In this document: piece after piece, positions 34,778-43,413 of the stretch | Layout of the letters: every line of letters begins with the position of its first letter | Numbering within the stretch: position 1 is the first letter of the stretch | Origin: Lachnospiraceae bacterium | Lineage (GTDB): Bacteria; Bacillota; Clostridia; Lachnospirales; Lachnospiraceae | Assembly: GCA_015057625.1 (NCBI GenBank) | Contig: SVDZ01000001.1 | Location: forward strand, 120,921 to 184,920 | Direction: 5' to 3' | Length of the DNA: 64,000 nucleotides | Notes under the pieces: model-generated | What the model saw: only the letters and a program-made list of their open reading frames with translations | Database searches by the model: none | What the model was told of the DNA's origin: nothing | Made by a program: the position numbers and the translations under genes

Positions 34778-35212
34778 TTACATCATTTCTCTAACCGACA
34801 TACTAATCTGACAATCGTTTGTATGTTGGTTATTTATGCTTAGAGCATAATCTATTTTTATATCCATATCCTTTTCATTGACATTTACGGCAATACCATT
34901 TGTATCGATATCTATCGTAAAATCCCCAAACGGAGTACTGTAATAACTTCTGTTTGTTTTGTTATTTTCAAAAAACATATTGGAATTAACCAAACCTGTC
35001 TTCTTGATTTCAATAGCCTGTTCTGAAACTTTGATTACATTTTTTGTTTTAGTTCCACTTTCCTCATCTATTTCCTCATAGATAATATAATGCTTGTCAT
35101 TTCTGTTGTAATATTCTCCTACTGTCATTACTTCGACACTGTCATCAGTGCCTTCTGCAACCTGAAGTCCATTAATTGAAATAAGTACATCTTTGTTCAT
35201 TTCTATCCTCAA
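34778..35212 (-). CDS. DUF1934 (YwiB-like) beta-barrel protein
   Basis: This 144-residue cytoplasmic protein fits the calycin-like DUF1934 family (MTVGEYYNRNDKHYIIYEE, SYYSTPFGDFTIDI, ALSINNQHTNDCQISMSV). Molecular function is not established. It starts 2 bp after the glutamate racemase stop and is co-transcribed with it. Confidence 0.85.
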   Translation of the reverse strand: MRIEMNKDVLISINGLQVAEGTDDSVEVMTVGEYYNRNDKHYIIYEEIDEESGTKTKNVIKVSEQAIEIKKTGLVNSNMFFENNKTNRSYYSTPFGDFTIDIDTNGIAVNVNEKDMDIKIDYALSINNQHTNDCQISMSVREMM

Positions 35213-35214
35213 TT

Positions 35215-36045
35215 CTAAAGTACTGTACTGTACTCTTCTATATCTATTTGTTGAATTTTTTCAATATCCAGCGGCAGGATTGAGTTGGCAAACTTTTTGA
35301 ATTTTTCCGCCGCATCACTCACATAAAATTCATATACTGCCTCGTTGTCTGACGATGCCTGTATTCCCAGTTCATCCATCAACATGCCAAGGCTAACCGC
35401 TGTCTCATAGGCAGGATTCACAAGATTTACTTTGTCTCCCATGATATTTCCTATTGTATCTCTGAGCAGTGGATAATGTGTACATCCAAGAATAAGGCTG
35501 TCCACATTTTCTTTCTTGATTTCTTCAAGATATCTTTTTGCGACCTCATCTGTAATATGGTCCTTTAGCATCCCCTCTTCCACTAATGGTGCAAACAATG
35601 GACAGGCTTTTCCGTACACTGTTATATTTTCATCTATTCCATGTATAATCTTTGTGTACAATCCACTGTTTATAGTGCCTTCAGTTCCAATAATACCTAC
35701 TCTGCCGTTTTTTGTAGTTTTAGCTGCTACCTTCGCTCCCGGCTTTACCACTCCGATTATGGGGATATCCAATTCATCTTCCACCGCATCAAGAGCATAT
35801 GCACTGGCTGTATTGCAGGCAACTACTATGGCTTTTACGTTTTTTGTTTTTAAAAAATTAATTATCTGCTTGGAATATCTGATAATGGTATCTCTCGACT
35901 TGCTACCGTAAGGAACTCTCGCAGTATCTCCAAAATAAACTATGCTTTCATTTGAGTACTGTCTGAGAATTTCACGGGCAACTGTCAGCCCTCCGACACC
36001 TGAATCAAACACTCCAATAGGCGAATTATTAAAATTATCGCTCAT
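35215..36045 (-). CDS. murI: Glutamate racemase
   Basis: The 276-residue enzyme makes D-glutamate for peptidoglycan. The N-terminus reads NNSPIGVFDSGVGGLTV. The two catalytic cysteines are in VVACNTASA and LGCTHYPLL. Length is normal. It heads a two-gene operon with the DUF1934 gene. Confidence 0.97.
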   Translation of the reverse strand: MSDNFNNSPIGVFDSGVGGLTVAREILRQYSNESIVYFGDTARVPYGSKSRDTIIRYSKQIINFLKTKNVKAIVVACNTASAYALDAVEDELDIPIIGVVKPGAKVAAKTTKNGRVGIIGTEGTINSGLYTKIIHGIDENITVYGKACPLFAPLVEEGMLKDHITDEVAKRYLEEIKKENVDSLILGCTHYPLLRDTIGNIMGDKVNLVNPAYETAVSLGMLMDELGIQASSDNEAVYEFYVSDAAEKFKKFANSILPLDIEKIQQIDIEEYSTVL

Positions 36046-36222
36046 TTTCTACACCTTGCTTCTAAAAATTCAGTTAATTAAATATTACTAGAATATTTTT
36101 TAGATTTCAATACCCACCTGACTTCACCTCTGTTTGAATATCTTTCACACAACAGGCAATACTCTGATTATCATATTAAAATCTCGGGGCACATTACCCG
36201 TTTTGTGAAAGGAATTTTCAAA

Positions 36223-36867
36223 ATGACATATAAAAAGTTAATCCGCATAACCTTTTGTTTTATTTTATTTCTGATTATCCTCTGCAAAATTGCAGAACAA
36301 TACGAAACTGTTCTATCCAAAGATTTGTCAAAGAGCGTAATCCGTTTTCACGTCCGCGCAAACAGCGATTCAATAAACGATCAACTTCTGAAATACAGAG
36401 TAAGAGACAATGTAATTGAATCACTCAAACCTCTTCTTAAAGATTGCACTTCTTACAACGACGCCTATGAAACTATCAACAAAAATCTTCCAGTTCTTGA
36501 CGCCGTAGCCTTAAAAACAATAGAATCTTTCGGGTATTCTTACAATGTAACCAGCTCTCTTTCTGCCGAGAAATTTCCGGATAAAATATACGGAGGCATT
36601 AAATTTCCGGGAGGTACCTACACATCCTACATAATTGAGATTGGCTCAGGAAGCGGTCACAACTGGTGGTGCTGTCTGTACCCTCCACTGTGTTTTATCA
36701 ACGAAACTACCGCAACTTTTCCCGAGCCATCCACAAATAAACTTAAGTATAAACTTTCAAAGAAGGAATACAAATATGTTTCTAATTGTAAGAAAAGAAA
36801 ACACCGATATTCTTCCAGAAGGTCTAAATTAAAATATCGTTTTAAATACTTAAAATTTTTTAATTGA
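36223..36867 (+). CDS. spoIIR: Stage II sporulation protein R
   Basis: The start is put at the ATG at 36223, 9 nt after AAAGGA; an upstream GTG at 36205 has no site. The 214-residue product has a signal/membrane segment (about 5-25). The SpoIIR core follows: VIRFHVRANSDSINDQLLKYRVRD, then GHNWWCCLYPPLCF. SpoIIR is made in the forespore and secreted to trigger SpoIIGA processing of pro-sigma-E. Its last 8 bp overlap the convergent ispE stop. Confidence 0.95.
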   Translation: MTYKKLIRITFCFILFLIILCKIAEQYETVLSKDLSKSVIRFHVRANSDSINDQLLKYRVRDNVIESLKPLLKDCTSYNDAYETINKNLPVLDAVALKTIESFGYSYNVTSSLSAEKFPDKIYGGIKFPGGTYTSYIIEIGSGSGHNWWCCLYPPLCFINETTATFPEPSTNKLKYKLSKKEYKYVSNCKKRKHRYSSRRSKLKYRFKYLKFFN

Positions 36868-37726
36868 CAAATTCTGTGAGGTAAAGCTGTTCAGTAAGTC
36901 CTGCTTTTTCAAGCACACTGACTGCATTTTTTGCTTTTTCCTCATCATCAAAAATACCAAAAACTGTAGGACCGCTTCCACTCATAATGGAATTAAGCGC
37001 TCCGTTATCAAGCATCACTTTTTCGATATCCTTGATAATCGGATAATCTCCAACGGTAACATCCTCCATTACATTGTAGAGGAGCGATGCCATAGTTTTA
37101 AGATCCCCGTCCTTTATAGCATTTGCAATCTGTTCAATATCCGGTCTCTTTTCAATTTCCGCAGGTCTGATTCTTCCATACACATATGCTGTTGAAACTG
37201 AAACCGGCGGTTTTGCAATAATAAGATGACACTGCGGTGCCGGAGGCAATTTAGTCAATTCATCGCCAATACCTCTGGCAATAGCGGTACCTCCCATAAT
37301 ACAGTAAGGCACATCCGCTCCCAGCTTAACTCCCCTCTCTCTAAGTTCCTCCTCAGAAAGTCCAAGTTCAAACAGCTCATTAATTCCTTTGAGAGTAGCT
37401 GCACAATCGCTGCTGCCACCTGCCATTCCACCGGCCACAGGAATTCTCTTGTAAATATAAATTGACACACCTGCTTTTACATCAAACTCATCCATAAGGA
37501 GCTTTGCTGCCCTATATGCCAGATTATCCTTATTATTTTCCAAAACAAATCGGTCGGTCTCGACCTTTATCTCACCGATATTTTCAGTGTCCTTAATAAT
37601 AATATCATCGTAGACACCAACACTTTGCATAATCATGTCAAGATCATGATAACCATCTTCTCTTTTTCTGATGACATCCAAGCCTAAATTAATTTTGCCG
37701 TAAGCCTTAATATACAATTCTCTCAT
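36860..37726 (-). CDS. ispE: 4-diphosphocytidyl-2-C-methyl-D-erythritol kinase
   Basis: The 288-residue GHMP kinase of the MEP isoprenoid pathway has the ATP loop IPVAGGMAGGSSDCAATLKG, the N-terminal AYGKINLGLDV and the C-terminal SIMSGSGPTVFGIF. Length is normal. Its upstream region carries the first hairpin array. Confidence 0.97.
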   Translation of the reverse strand: MRELYIKAYGKINLGLDVIRKREDGYHDLDMIMQSVGVYDDIIIKDTENIGEIKVETDRFVLENNKDNLAYRAAKLLMDEFDVKAGVSIYIYKRIPVAGGMAGGSSDCAATLKGINELFELGLSEEELRERGVKLGADVPYCIMGGTAIARGIGDELTKLPPAPQCHLIIAKPPVSVSTAYVYGRIRPAEIEKRPDIEQIANAIKDGDLKTMASLLYNVMEDVTVGDYPIIKDIEKVMLDNGALNSIMSGSGPTVFGIFDDEEKAKNAVSVLEKAGLTEQLYLTEFVN

Positions 37727-37823
37727 TTGTATCTCCTTATACTAGCTGTGTTTCATTAAGTATAGGTTGTGAAACACCTCAAAGGTTCACAAATAATACT
37801 TAAAAAACTATATTTTACCATTT

Positions 37824-38118
37824 TACCTTCCATTTAAGTTTTTTCTTGCATTGGAAGGTAAGGTAAATTTGTTAATTTGTTATCAATTACCTTCCAAACT
37901 AATATATTTACTATTTGGTAGGTAAATTAAGTTTGTCATAATTTTGTCAATTACCATCAAAACTAACAAATATCTTATTTGGAAGGTAATTCTCATGACA
38001 AGCCATTTTTGCTCCATACCTTCCAAACTAACAATTCTCACATTTAGAAGGTAATTCTCATGACACGCTATTTTTGTTCCATACCTTCCAAACTAATAAA
38101 TCTCACATTTGGAAGGTA
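37824..38118. repeat. Array 1: five 37-bp palindromic units, period 64-65 bp
   Basis: Units span 37824-37860, 37888-37924, 37952-37988, 38017-38053 and 38082-38118, each exactly 37 bp. Each runs from TACCTTCC (once TACCATCA) to GGAAGGTA or a one-base variant. Units 2-5 can form an 11-bp stem with a loop of about 13-14 nt. Linkers are 27, 27, 28 and 28 bp and resemble each other by length class. Confidence 0.93.
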
Positions 38119-38216
38119 AATGATGCATATCACATTTTCGCACAGATCTTATTATGACAATTCTGTGTTTCAAAATGTATACTCTCTGAAATGTTGCATA
38201 GTTTTCAAGGTGTTCG

Positions 38217-38484
38217 CATTTCATAAAGTATAGTTTATGAAACACAGCATCGTCACGGGAAAGGCTATGCAATAATGAGATGAGACGATAGCGAGGCTTT
38301 CGTTATGACGAGCATTCTAGCTTCGAACGCGAAAGCATGTGTTTGAGCTCCGAAGGAGCGAGTTATGCGAAGCGTTCGATAATAAGCGAATGCGAGGAAT
38401 AGAAAACGATGCGTGTCTCAGATTATTATTGTATAGCCTTTCAGGGACGATGCGTCTGTTTCAAAACCTATACCTTTTGAAATG
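38217..38484. repeat. Large imperfect inverted repeat with 70-bp arms
   Basis: The left arm 38217-38286 is the reverse complement of the right arm 38415-38484 with roughly 80% match and one compensated gap. Conserved blocks include GTCTCA, ATTATTG, ATAGCCTTTC, GACGATGC and TGAAATG. The 128-bp interior has its own hairpins (GCTCC-GAA-GGAGC; TCGAACGC/GCGTTCGA). No transposase gene is inside. Confidence 0.85.
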
Positions 38485-38500
38485 TAGTTATATCATAGTC

Positions 38501-40057
38501 CTATCTTACGCTCTTTGCAATAAGAAGCTTTTCTCCCGGCTTTATTTGTCCGTTTTTTACATTGTTCAATTCCACAATTCTCTGAGGTGTCGTATTGTTT
38601 TTCTTTGCAAGTCCCCACAATGTATCGCCTTTTTGCACTATATGTCCCTTCAATGCCGGTATTTCTCTTATCTTCTCTTCATCTAATGGCTGTATTTCAA
38701 CATCCGAAACTATTTCCATTTCACATTTTTCAAATACGATTAATTCCATAACAACTGCCACTTTTATCTCTATCTCTTCAGAGCTAACGTTATTTGCGCT
38801 CACCTGCTCTACTCTTACATTCAAGTAATATTCATCATTTTTCTTCATTTCCGGCACATCTATTATGTTCGTGATTCGTTTTTCTTTTTCCAAAACTCCC
38901 ACAGGATAACTGTCATCAGATGAAATATAAAATGCTCCTGCTGTAATTACACCGGTAACCGACAATCCCTTCTCAGTCACTTCCACATCGTCCACTCTAA
39001 AATTCCCGTAGCTGTTGCATATTTGAAGAATATCTCCCACAGAGGAATTGTCAGACACCTTTACCGTATACTTGTTCCTCGAAGAATTCTTTATTAAAAG
39101 TTTGTTATAATTGCACTTTTCCTTTTTGGGAATCACTTCACAATAAGGACTGTATATATCTTTTATTACCTCAAGCCCATTCTCTCGGTATATTTTTATA
39201 TCAAGTCCTAAAAGTACATCCAGCCTGATTTCTCTAGACTCTCCCATATCATTTTCAACAGCAGTCGCTCCCGCATCTCTAACTGCTACATTCACATAAG
39301 ATATCATATCTTCTGTCACCTCAGAGATATCGATATTTCCTCCAAAGGAGACCTCTGTTGCATGCCACTGAATCGGAGCATCCGTATCCTCTGTTATATA
39401 ATAAATAAATACATACAGTTCTCCACCTATATGCATCATCCGATCCATTAGTTTTGTGCTGACATTCTTAAGTCTGATATCACTCCAGACAATTTTATAA
39501 ATGCTACCCTGATTTTGTGGTATTGCAAGCTCATCTCTAACCCTGAATGTTTCCTTTCTGTCCACCACAATTTCCAAGGGTTCAATATTGCTTGTGAGGG
39601 TACACAGTTCACCGTCCTCCTGCGCACTATGGGCAATTTCAGTTTCTTTCTTCGATTGAACGCTGATTATTGCAGAAATATCCGCCTTGACCAACAGTTT
39701 TCTTTCCGAAATTCTACTCACCGTCACTTTATCTGCCATGAGAATTACATCTACATTGTTCTCCTCTGTTATATCCGGAATTCTGATTTGCTCATTAATA
39801 GGAATTCTCCCTGACATTCCACTCATTTTATTTTGATTCATACTCTGATATAAAATGGAATATTCAAGTGTCCCGCTAATGGCAACGCTATTTTCTCCAA
39901 CCTTTGTTCCATCAAGGGTGACAAACGCTTTTTCCTTAACAATTCTTCCAACCGGTTCATATATTTCGTTTACTATTTGTTCCTCGCTGACATACATTCT
40001 CGTTACGGTATTAAGTGCAATATCACTTATATTTACTTTTTTCTTAACCAATTCCAT
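38501..40057 (-). CDS. sipL: SPOCS-domain and LysM spore-coat morphogenesis protein (SipL-like)
   Basis: The 518-residue protein has DUF3794/SPOCS-type beta-rich domains (about 30-450) and a C-terminal LysM (about 470-515: HIVQKGDTLWGLAKKNNTTPQ...IKPGEKLLI). No signal peptide is present. This architecture matches SipL, which binds SpoIVA during coat assembly in Clostridioides difficile and acts in the mother cell. It follows a small lipoprotein gene by 7 bp. Both flanking regions carry hairpin arrays. Confidence 0.82.
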   Translation of the reverse strand: MELVKKKVNISDIALNTVTRMYVSEEQIVNEIYEPVGRIVKEKAFVTLDGTKVGENSVAISGTLEYSILYQSMNQNKMSGMSGRIPINEQIRIPDITEENNVDVILMADKVTVSRISERKLLVKADISAIISVQSKKETEIAHSAQEDGELCTLTSNIEPLEIVVDRKETFRVRDELAIPQNQGSIYKIVWSDIRLKNVSTKLMDRMMHIGGELYVFIYYITEDTDAPIQWHATEVSFGGNIDISEVTEDMISYVNVAVRDAGATAVENDMGESREIRLDVLLGLDIKIYRENGLEVIKDIYSPYCEVIPKKEKCNYNKLLIKNSSRNKYTVKVSDNSSVGDILQICNSYGNFRVDDVEVTEKGLSVTGVITAGAFYISSDDSYPVGVLEKEKRITNIIDVPEMKKNDEYYLNVRVEQVSANNVSSEEIEIKVAVVMELIVFEKCEMEIVSDVEIQPLDEEKIREIPALKGHIVQKGDTLWGLAKKNNTTPQRIVELNNVKNGQIKPGEKLLIAKSVR

Positions 40058-40064
40058 CTACTAC

Positions 40065-40469
40065 CTACTCCATAACATTAATATTTTTTACCGTATACTC
40101 AACTTTAATAATAATAAATGGGTACGAAACTATTTCTTTTTCCATAGGTCGCTCCGGCCCCTTAAATTCCAATCTCACAAAAATATCCGTTGTGCTCTGA
40201 TAAATATCCCTCAATTTAATCTGATATCCATCTGTATTTTTTCTTCCGTAACCAACTACTATGTAAGTATTTTCTCGATCAGAAATCACTGTTGAAAATG
40301 CATCTTCCTTCCTCTCGTCTATTATTTTCTTAACTTCTTCCGGCACCTCGTCATAAGAGGCAATCGTATAATCTACATCACTCTCTTTTTTCGTATCAAT
40401 GTCCACCATCCTGCAGCCGCAAAGAAATATAGCAACACACAGGCACACTGCAACAATTCTAATAACCAC
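40065..40469 (-). CDS. Small lipoprotein of unknown function, upstream of sipL
   Basis: The 134-residue frame begins at a GTG very near AGGGGG, so the exact start is uncertain. A signal peptide ends in a lipobox (IFLCGC), followed by a short domain (DYTIASYDEVPEEVKKIIDE, TYIVVGYGRKNTDGYQIKL). It is almost certainly co-transcribed with the sipL-like gene. A sporulation role is inferred only from position. Confidence 0.72.
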   Translation of the reverse strand: MVIRIVAVCLCVAIFLCGCRMVDIDTKKESDVDYTIASYDEVPEEVKKIIDERKEDAFSTVISDRENTYIVVGYGRKNTDGYQIKLRDIYQSTTDIFVRLEFKGPERPMEKEIVSYPFIIIKVEYTVKNINVME

Positions 40470-40598
40470 ACCCCCTTTTTATTTTTAAGCATACATAACA
40501 TCCTATGAACAAGATAATGCAATAGCGATTTTGCATTAATCCGCGAAGCGCATATTTACTACAAAACAGTATCCCGCGAAGCGCATATTTTTACATTT

Positions 40599-41150
40599 TA
40601 CCTTCCATATAAGAATTTTCTTATCTTTGATGGTAAGAGAAGTTTGTTAACTTTTTGTCATTTACCTTCTAAACAAGGGGTTTGCCCGTTTGGATGGTAT
40701 TTTGATTTTGTTAACTTTTTGTCATTTACCTTCCAAACAAACATTTTGCCCATTTGGATGGTATTTTGATTTTGTTAACTTTTTGTCATTTACCTTCCAA
40801 ACAAACATTTCGCCCGTTTGGATGGTATTTTGATTTTGTTAACTTTTTGTCATTTACCTTCCAAACAAACTTTTTGCCCATTTGGATGGTATTTTGATTT
40901 TGTTAACTTTTTGTCATTTACCTTCCAAACAAACATTTCACCTATTTGGATGGTATTTCCCCCATCATGCTTCTTTTGTCATTTACCTTCCAAACAAACA
41001 TTTTGCCCGTTTGGATGGTAATTCCCCCATCATGCTTCTTTTATCATTTACCTTCCAAACAAACATTTCGCCTATTTGGATGGTAATTCCCCCATCATGC
41101 TTCTTTTATCATTTACCTTCCAAACAAACATTTCGCCCGTTTGGATGGTA
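40599..41150. repeat. Array 2: nine 37-bp palindromic units, period 64-65 bp
   Basis: Units start at 40599, 40663, 40727, 40791, 40855, 40919, 40984, 41049 and 41114, each exactly 37 bp. Typical ends are TACCTTCCAAAC and GTTTGGATGGTA, giving a 12-bp stem with one T-T mismatch and a 13-nt loop. The first five linkers are 27 bp (TTTTGATTTTGTTAAC type) and the last three 28 bp (ATTCCCCCATCATGC type). Linkers within a class are nearly identical. Confidence 0.95.
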
Positions 41151-41160
41151 ATTCCCCCAT

Positions 41161-41304
41161 CATACAGCCGCCACCTTCCATACAGCCGCCATCTTCCATA
41201 CAGCCGCCATCTTCCATACAGCCGCCACCTTCCATACAGCCGCCACCTTCCATACAGCCGCCACCTTCCATACAGCCGCCACCTTCCATACAGCCGCCAC
41301 CTTT
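41161..41304. repeat. 18-bp tandem repeat, 8 copies
   Basis: The unit CATACAGCCGCCACCTTC repeats eight times with C/T changes at one position in units 2 and 3 and at the end of unit 8. It begins 10 bp after the last array-2 unit. It contains the array core CACCTTCCA across unit junctions. Confidence 0.95.
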
Positions 41305-41408
41305 ACCACAAGGCCACGGCCGTATAGTGTGTCATGGATTGTTACTTTATATGCGCTCTTTGAAAACTATTCCACATGTAAAGCGGGGGGATCGATTACA
41401 CTGCGCTC

Positions 41409-41461
41409 AAAAAAACACACCACAATATATCTTCTTTAAAATATATTATGGTGTGTTTTTA
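41409..41461 (-). terminator. Terminator of the phosphosugar mutase gene
   Basis: AAAAACACACCA and TGGTGTGTTTTT enclose AT-rich inner pairing (TAATATAT/ATATATTG). Seven T follow on the minus strand, 84 bp past the stop. Confidence 0.85.
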
Positions 41462-41544
41462 TTTATTACTTTTTATTAATTTACGCTAGTATCCGCACAT
41501 TTGCTAAATTTAACTATTCACTTGCTTCAACTCATATAAGTATC

Positions 41545-43278
41545 CTACAGCATTTCGTTTACTGTATCTAATACCTTCTGGCCAAGCTTAGCTTCTGCTT
41601 CATTTGCAGACTCTAATGAATCTGTCTTTACTCCATAGTAGAATTTAATCTTTGGCTCTGTTCCTGAAGGTCTTACGCAGATCCATGCGCCGTCATTTAA
41701 GTTGTAGTAAAGTACATTTGATGAAGGAAGTCCTGTTGATGATTCTTCACCTGTAACAAGATTCTTAACTACTCCTGTCTTGTAATCTTTTGCTATTTCA
41801 ACTTTGTAATCGCCAAATGATGTAGGAGCATCTTTTCTAAGCTGTTCCATTGTTGCCTGAATCTTTTCGATTCCCTCTTTACCGCTGAGTGTAATAGCCT
41901 GGATACCTTCTTTGTAGTATCCGTATTTCTCATACATCTCAATCATGGCATCCCAAAGAGTCATACCTTTCTTCTTATAATATGCTGCTGCCTCGCAGAG
42001 AGCCATAGTCGCAACGATAGCGTCCTTATCTCTTGCATATGTTCCGATAAGGCATCCGTAACTTTCTTCAAATCCGAAAAGGTATGTTCCCTTTCCTGTT
42101 TTTTCAAAGTTAAGAATCTGCTCACCGATATATTTGAAGCCTGTAAGAACTTCAATGTGAGAAGCTCCGTAGTACTCAGCAATTGCGTCTGACATAGTTG
42201 TTGTTACGATAGATCTGATAACTGCACCGTCAGCCGGCATCTTTCCTGATTCTTTAATCTGGCTGATTTCATATTCTGCCAAGAGACATCCTGACATATT
42301 TCCTGTGAGTTCATGGTACTCACCTGTCTTAGAGTCTTTTACGTATACTCCAAGTCTGTCCGCATCAGGATCAGTTGCAAGAACTAAGTCTGCATCAACC
42401 TCATCAGCAAGTTTGAGAGCAAGCTCGAATGCTGCTTTTGCTTCAGGGTTTGGATATGCTACTGTAGGGAAATCTCCATCAGGAAGTTCCTGCTCTTTAA
42501 CAACATATACATTTTCAAAACCGATTTCCTTAAGAACTCTTCTTGCAGGAATGTTACCTGTACCGTGAAGTGGTGTGTAAACGATTTTGATATCCTTCTG
42601 CATCTCATCGATAACAGCCTGATTCTTTATCTGAGCTTTAAGTACTTCCATGTACTTATCGTCAATTTCTTTTCCAATAATAACGTAGAGTCCTGCAGCT
42701 TTTGCATCCTCTGCGCTCATAGTCTTAACAGTAGATAAATCTGTGATAGCTTTAACTTCTGCCATGATACCTGTATCATGAGGTGGTGTAATCTGAGCAC
42801 CATCTGCCCAATATACTTTGTATCCGTTATATTCAGCAGGGTTGTGGCTTGCAGTAATGTTAATACCTGCAGTACAACCAAGCTCTCTAACTGCAAATGA
42901 AAGCTCCGGTGTTGGTCTTAATGACTCAAACTTGTATGCTTTAATTCCGTTTGCTGCGAGAACTCTTGCTGCTTCATCAGCAAATTCAGGAGACATTCTT
43001 CTTGAATCGTATGCGATTGCAACTCCTTTGTCTTTGCTGCCGTTTTTAATAATATAGTTTGCAAGTCCCTGTGTCGCTTTTCTGACAACATAAATGTTCA
43101 TTCGGTTAGTACCGGCACCAATAATACCTCTGAGTCCGGCTGTACCAAATTCAAGTTCCTTGTAAAATCTTTCCTCAATTTCCTTCTCATCGTTAGATAT
43201 AGACTTCAATTCCTCTTTAGTTTCCTCGTCAAAATAAGGATTTGAAAGCCACTCGTTATATAATTCTGTATAACTCAT
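41545..43278 (-). CDS. pgcA: Phosphoglucomutase/phosphomannomutase family enzyme
   Basis: Two adjacent ATGs exist; the one at 43278 has GGAGG 6 nt upstream. The 577-residue enzyme carries the phosphoserine loop INITASHNPAEYNGYK (Ser144), the metal loop ATDPDADRLG, the sugar loop GFEESYG and the phosphate loop RPSGTEPKIKFYY. The length fits PgcA-type alpha-phosphoglucomutases. It would convert glucose-1-phosphate released by the two beta-glucan phosphorylases into glucose-6-phosphate, although it lies 27 kb from them and serves general metabolism. The symbol is a best guess. Confidence 0.92.
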   Translation of the reverse strand: MSYTELYNEWLSNPYFDEETKEELKSISNDEKEIEERFYKELEFGTAGLRGIIGAGTNRMNIYVVRKATQGLANYIIKNGSKDKGVAIAYDSRRMSPEFADEAARVLAANGIKAYKFESLRPTPELSFAVRELGCTAGINITASHNPAEYNGYKVYWADGAQITPPHDTGIMAEVKAITDLSTVKTMSAEDAKAAGLYVIIGKEIDDKYMEVLKAQIKNQAVIDEMQKDIKIVYTPLHGTGNIPARRVLKEIGFENVYVVKEQELPDGDFPTVAYPNPEAKAAFELALKLADEVDADLVLATDPDADRLGVYVKDSKTGEYHELTGNMSGCLLAEYEISQIKESGKMPADGAVIRSIVTTTMSDAIAEYYGASHIEVLTGFKYIGEQILNFEKTGKGTYLFGFEESYGCLIGTYARDKDAIVATMALCEAAAYYKKKGMTLWDAMIEMYEKYGYYKEGIQAITLSGKEGIEKIQATMEQLRKDAPTSFGDYKVEIAKDYKTGVVKNLVTGEESSTGLPSSNVLYYNLNDGAWICVRPSGTEPKIKFYYGVKTDSLESANEAEAKLGQKVLDTVNEML

Positions 43279-43413
43279 CATCTACCTCCAATTTCTCCAT
43301 CGCCAAAAAATGCTCATTCAGAGACATTATAATACAACTATTTATATAATTCAAGGAAATCAATAGACACTTTTACCCCTATTTGCCTATAATTGTATCA
43401 TTTTTATTGTTTT

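Larger units (their letters stand above)
37727..38500. other. Non-coding region with hairpin array and large inverted repeat
   Basis: 774 bp between ispE and the sipL-like gene have no credible gene. They hold four TTTCA...TGAAA palindromes, five 37-bp palindromic units (37824-38118) and an inverted repeat with 70-bp arms (38217-38484). No clear terminator for the sipL-like gene is seen apart from the start of this structure. Confidence 0.8.
40470..41544. other. Non-coding region with hairpin array and 18-bp repeats
   Basis: 1,075 bp hold two copies of CCGCGAAGCGCATATTT (40541-40557, 40574-40590), the nine-unit array (40599-41150), eight 18-bp repeats (41161-41304) and the phosphosugar mutase terminator (41409-41461). 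Plus-strand frames through the repeats are periodic artefacts without ribosome sites. Confidence 0.85.

Noticed and set aside
40599..41150. CRISPR array
   Set aside because: Repeat and spacer lengths fit, but the spacers are near-copies of each other and there are no cas genes. It is a 64-65 bp tandem repeat with hairpin units.
40818..41479. Plus-strand open frames with repeated MDGILILLTFCH and IQPPPS-type peptides
   Set aside because: They come from the repeat arrays. The 64-bp period shifts frame each unit, no ribosome sites are present, and one frame runs through a terminator.
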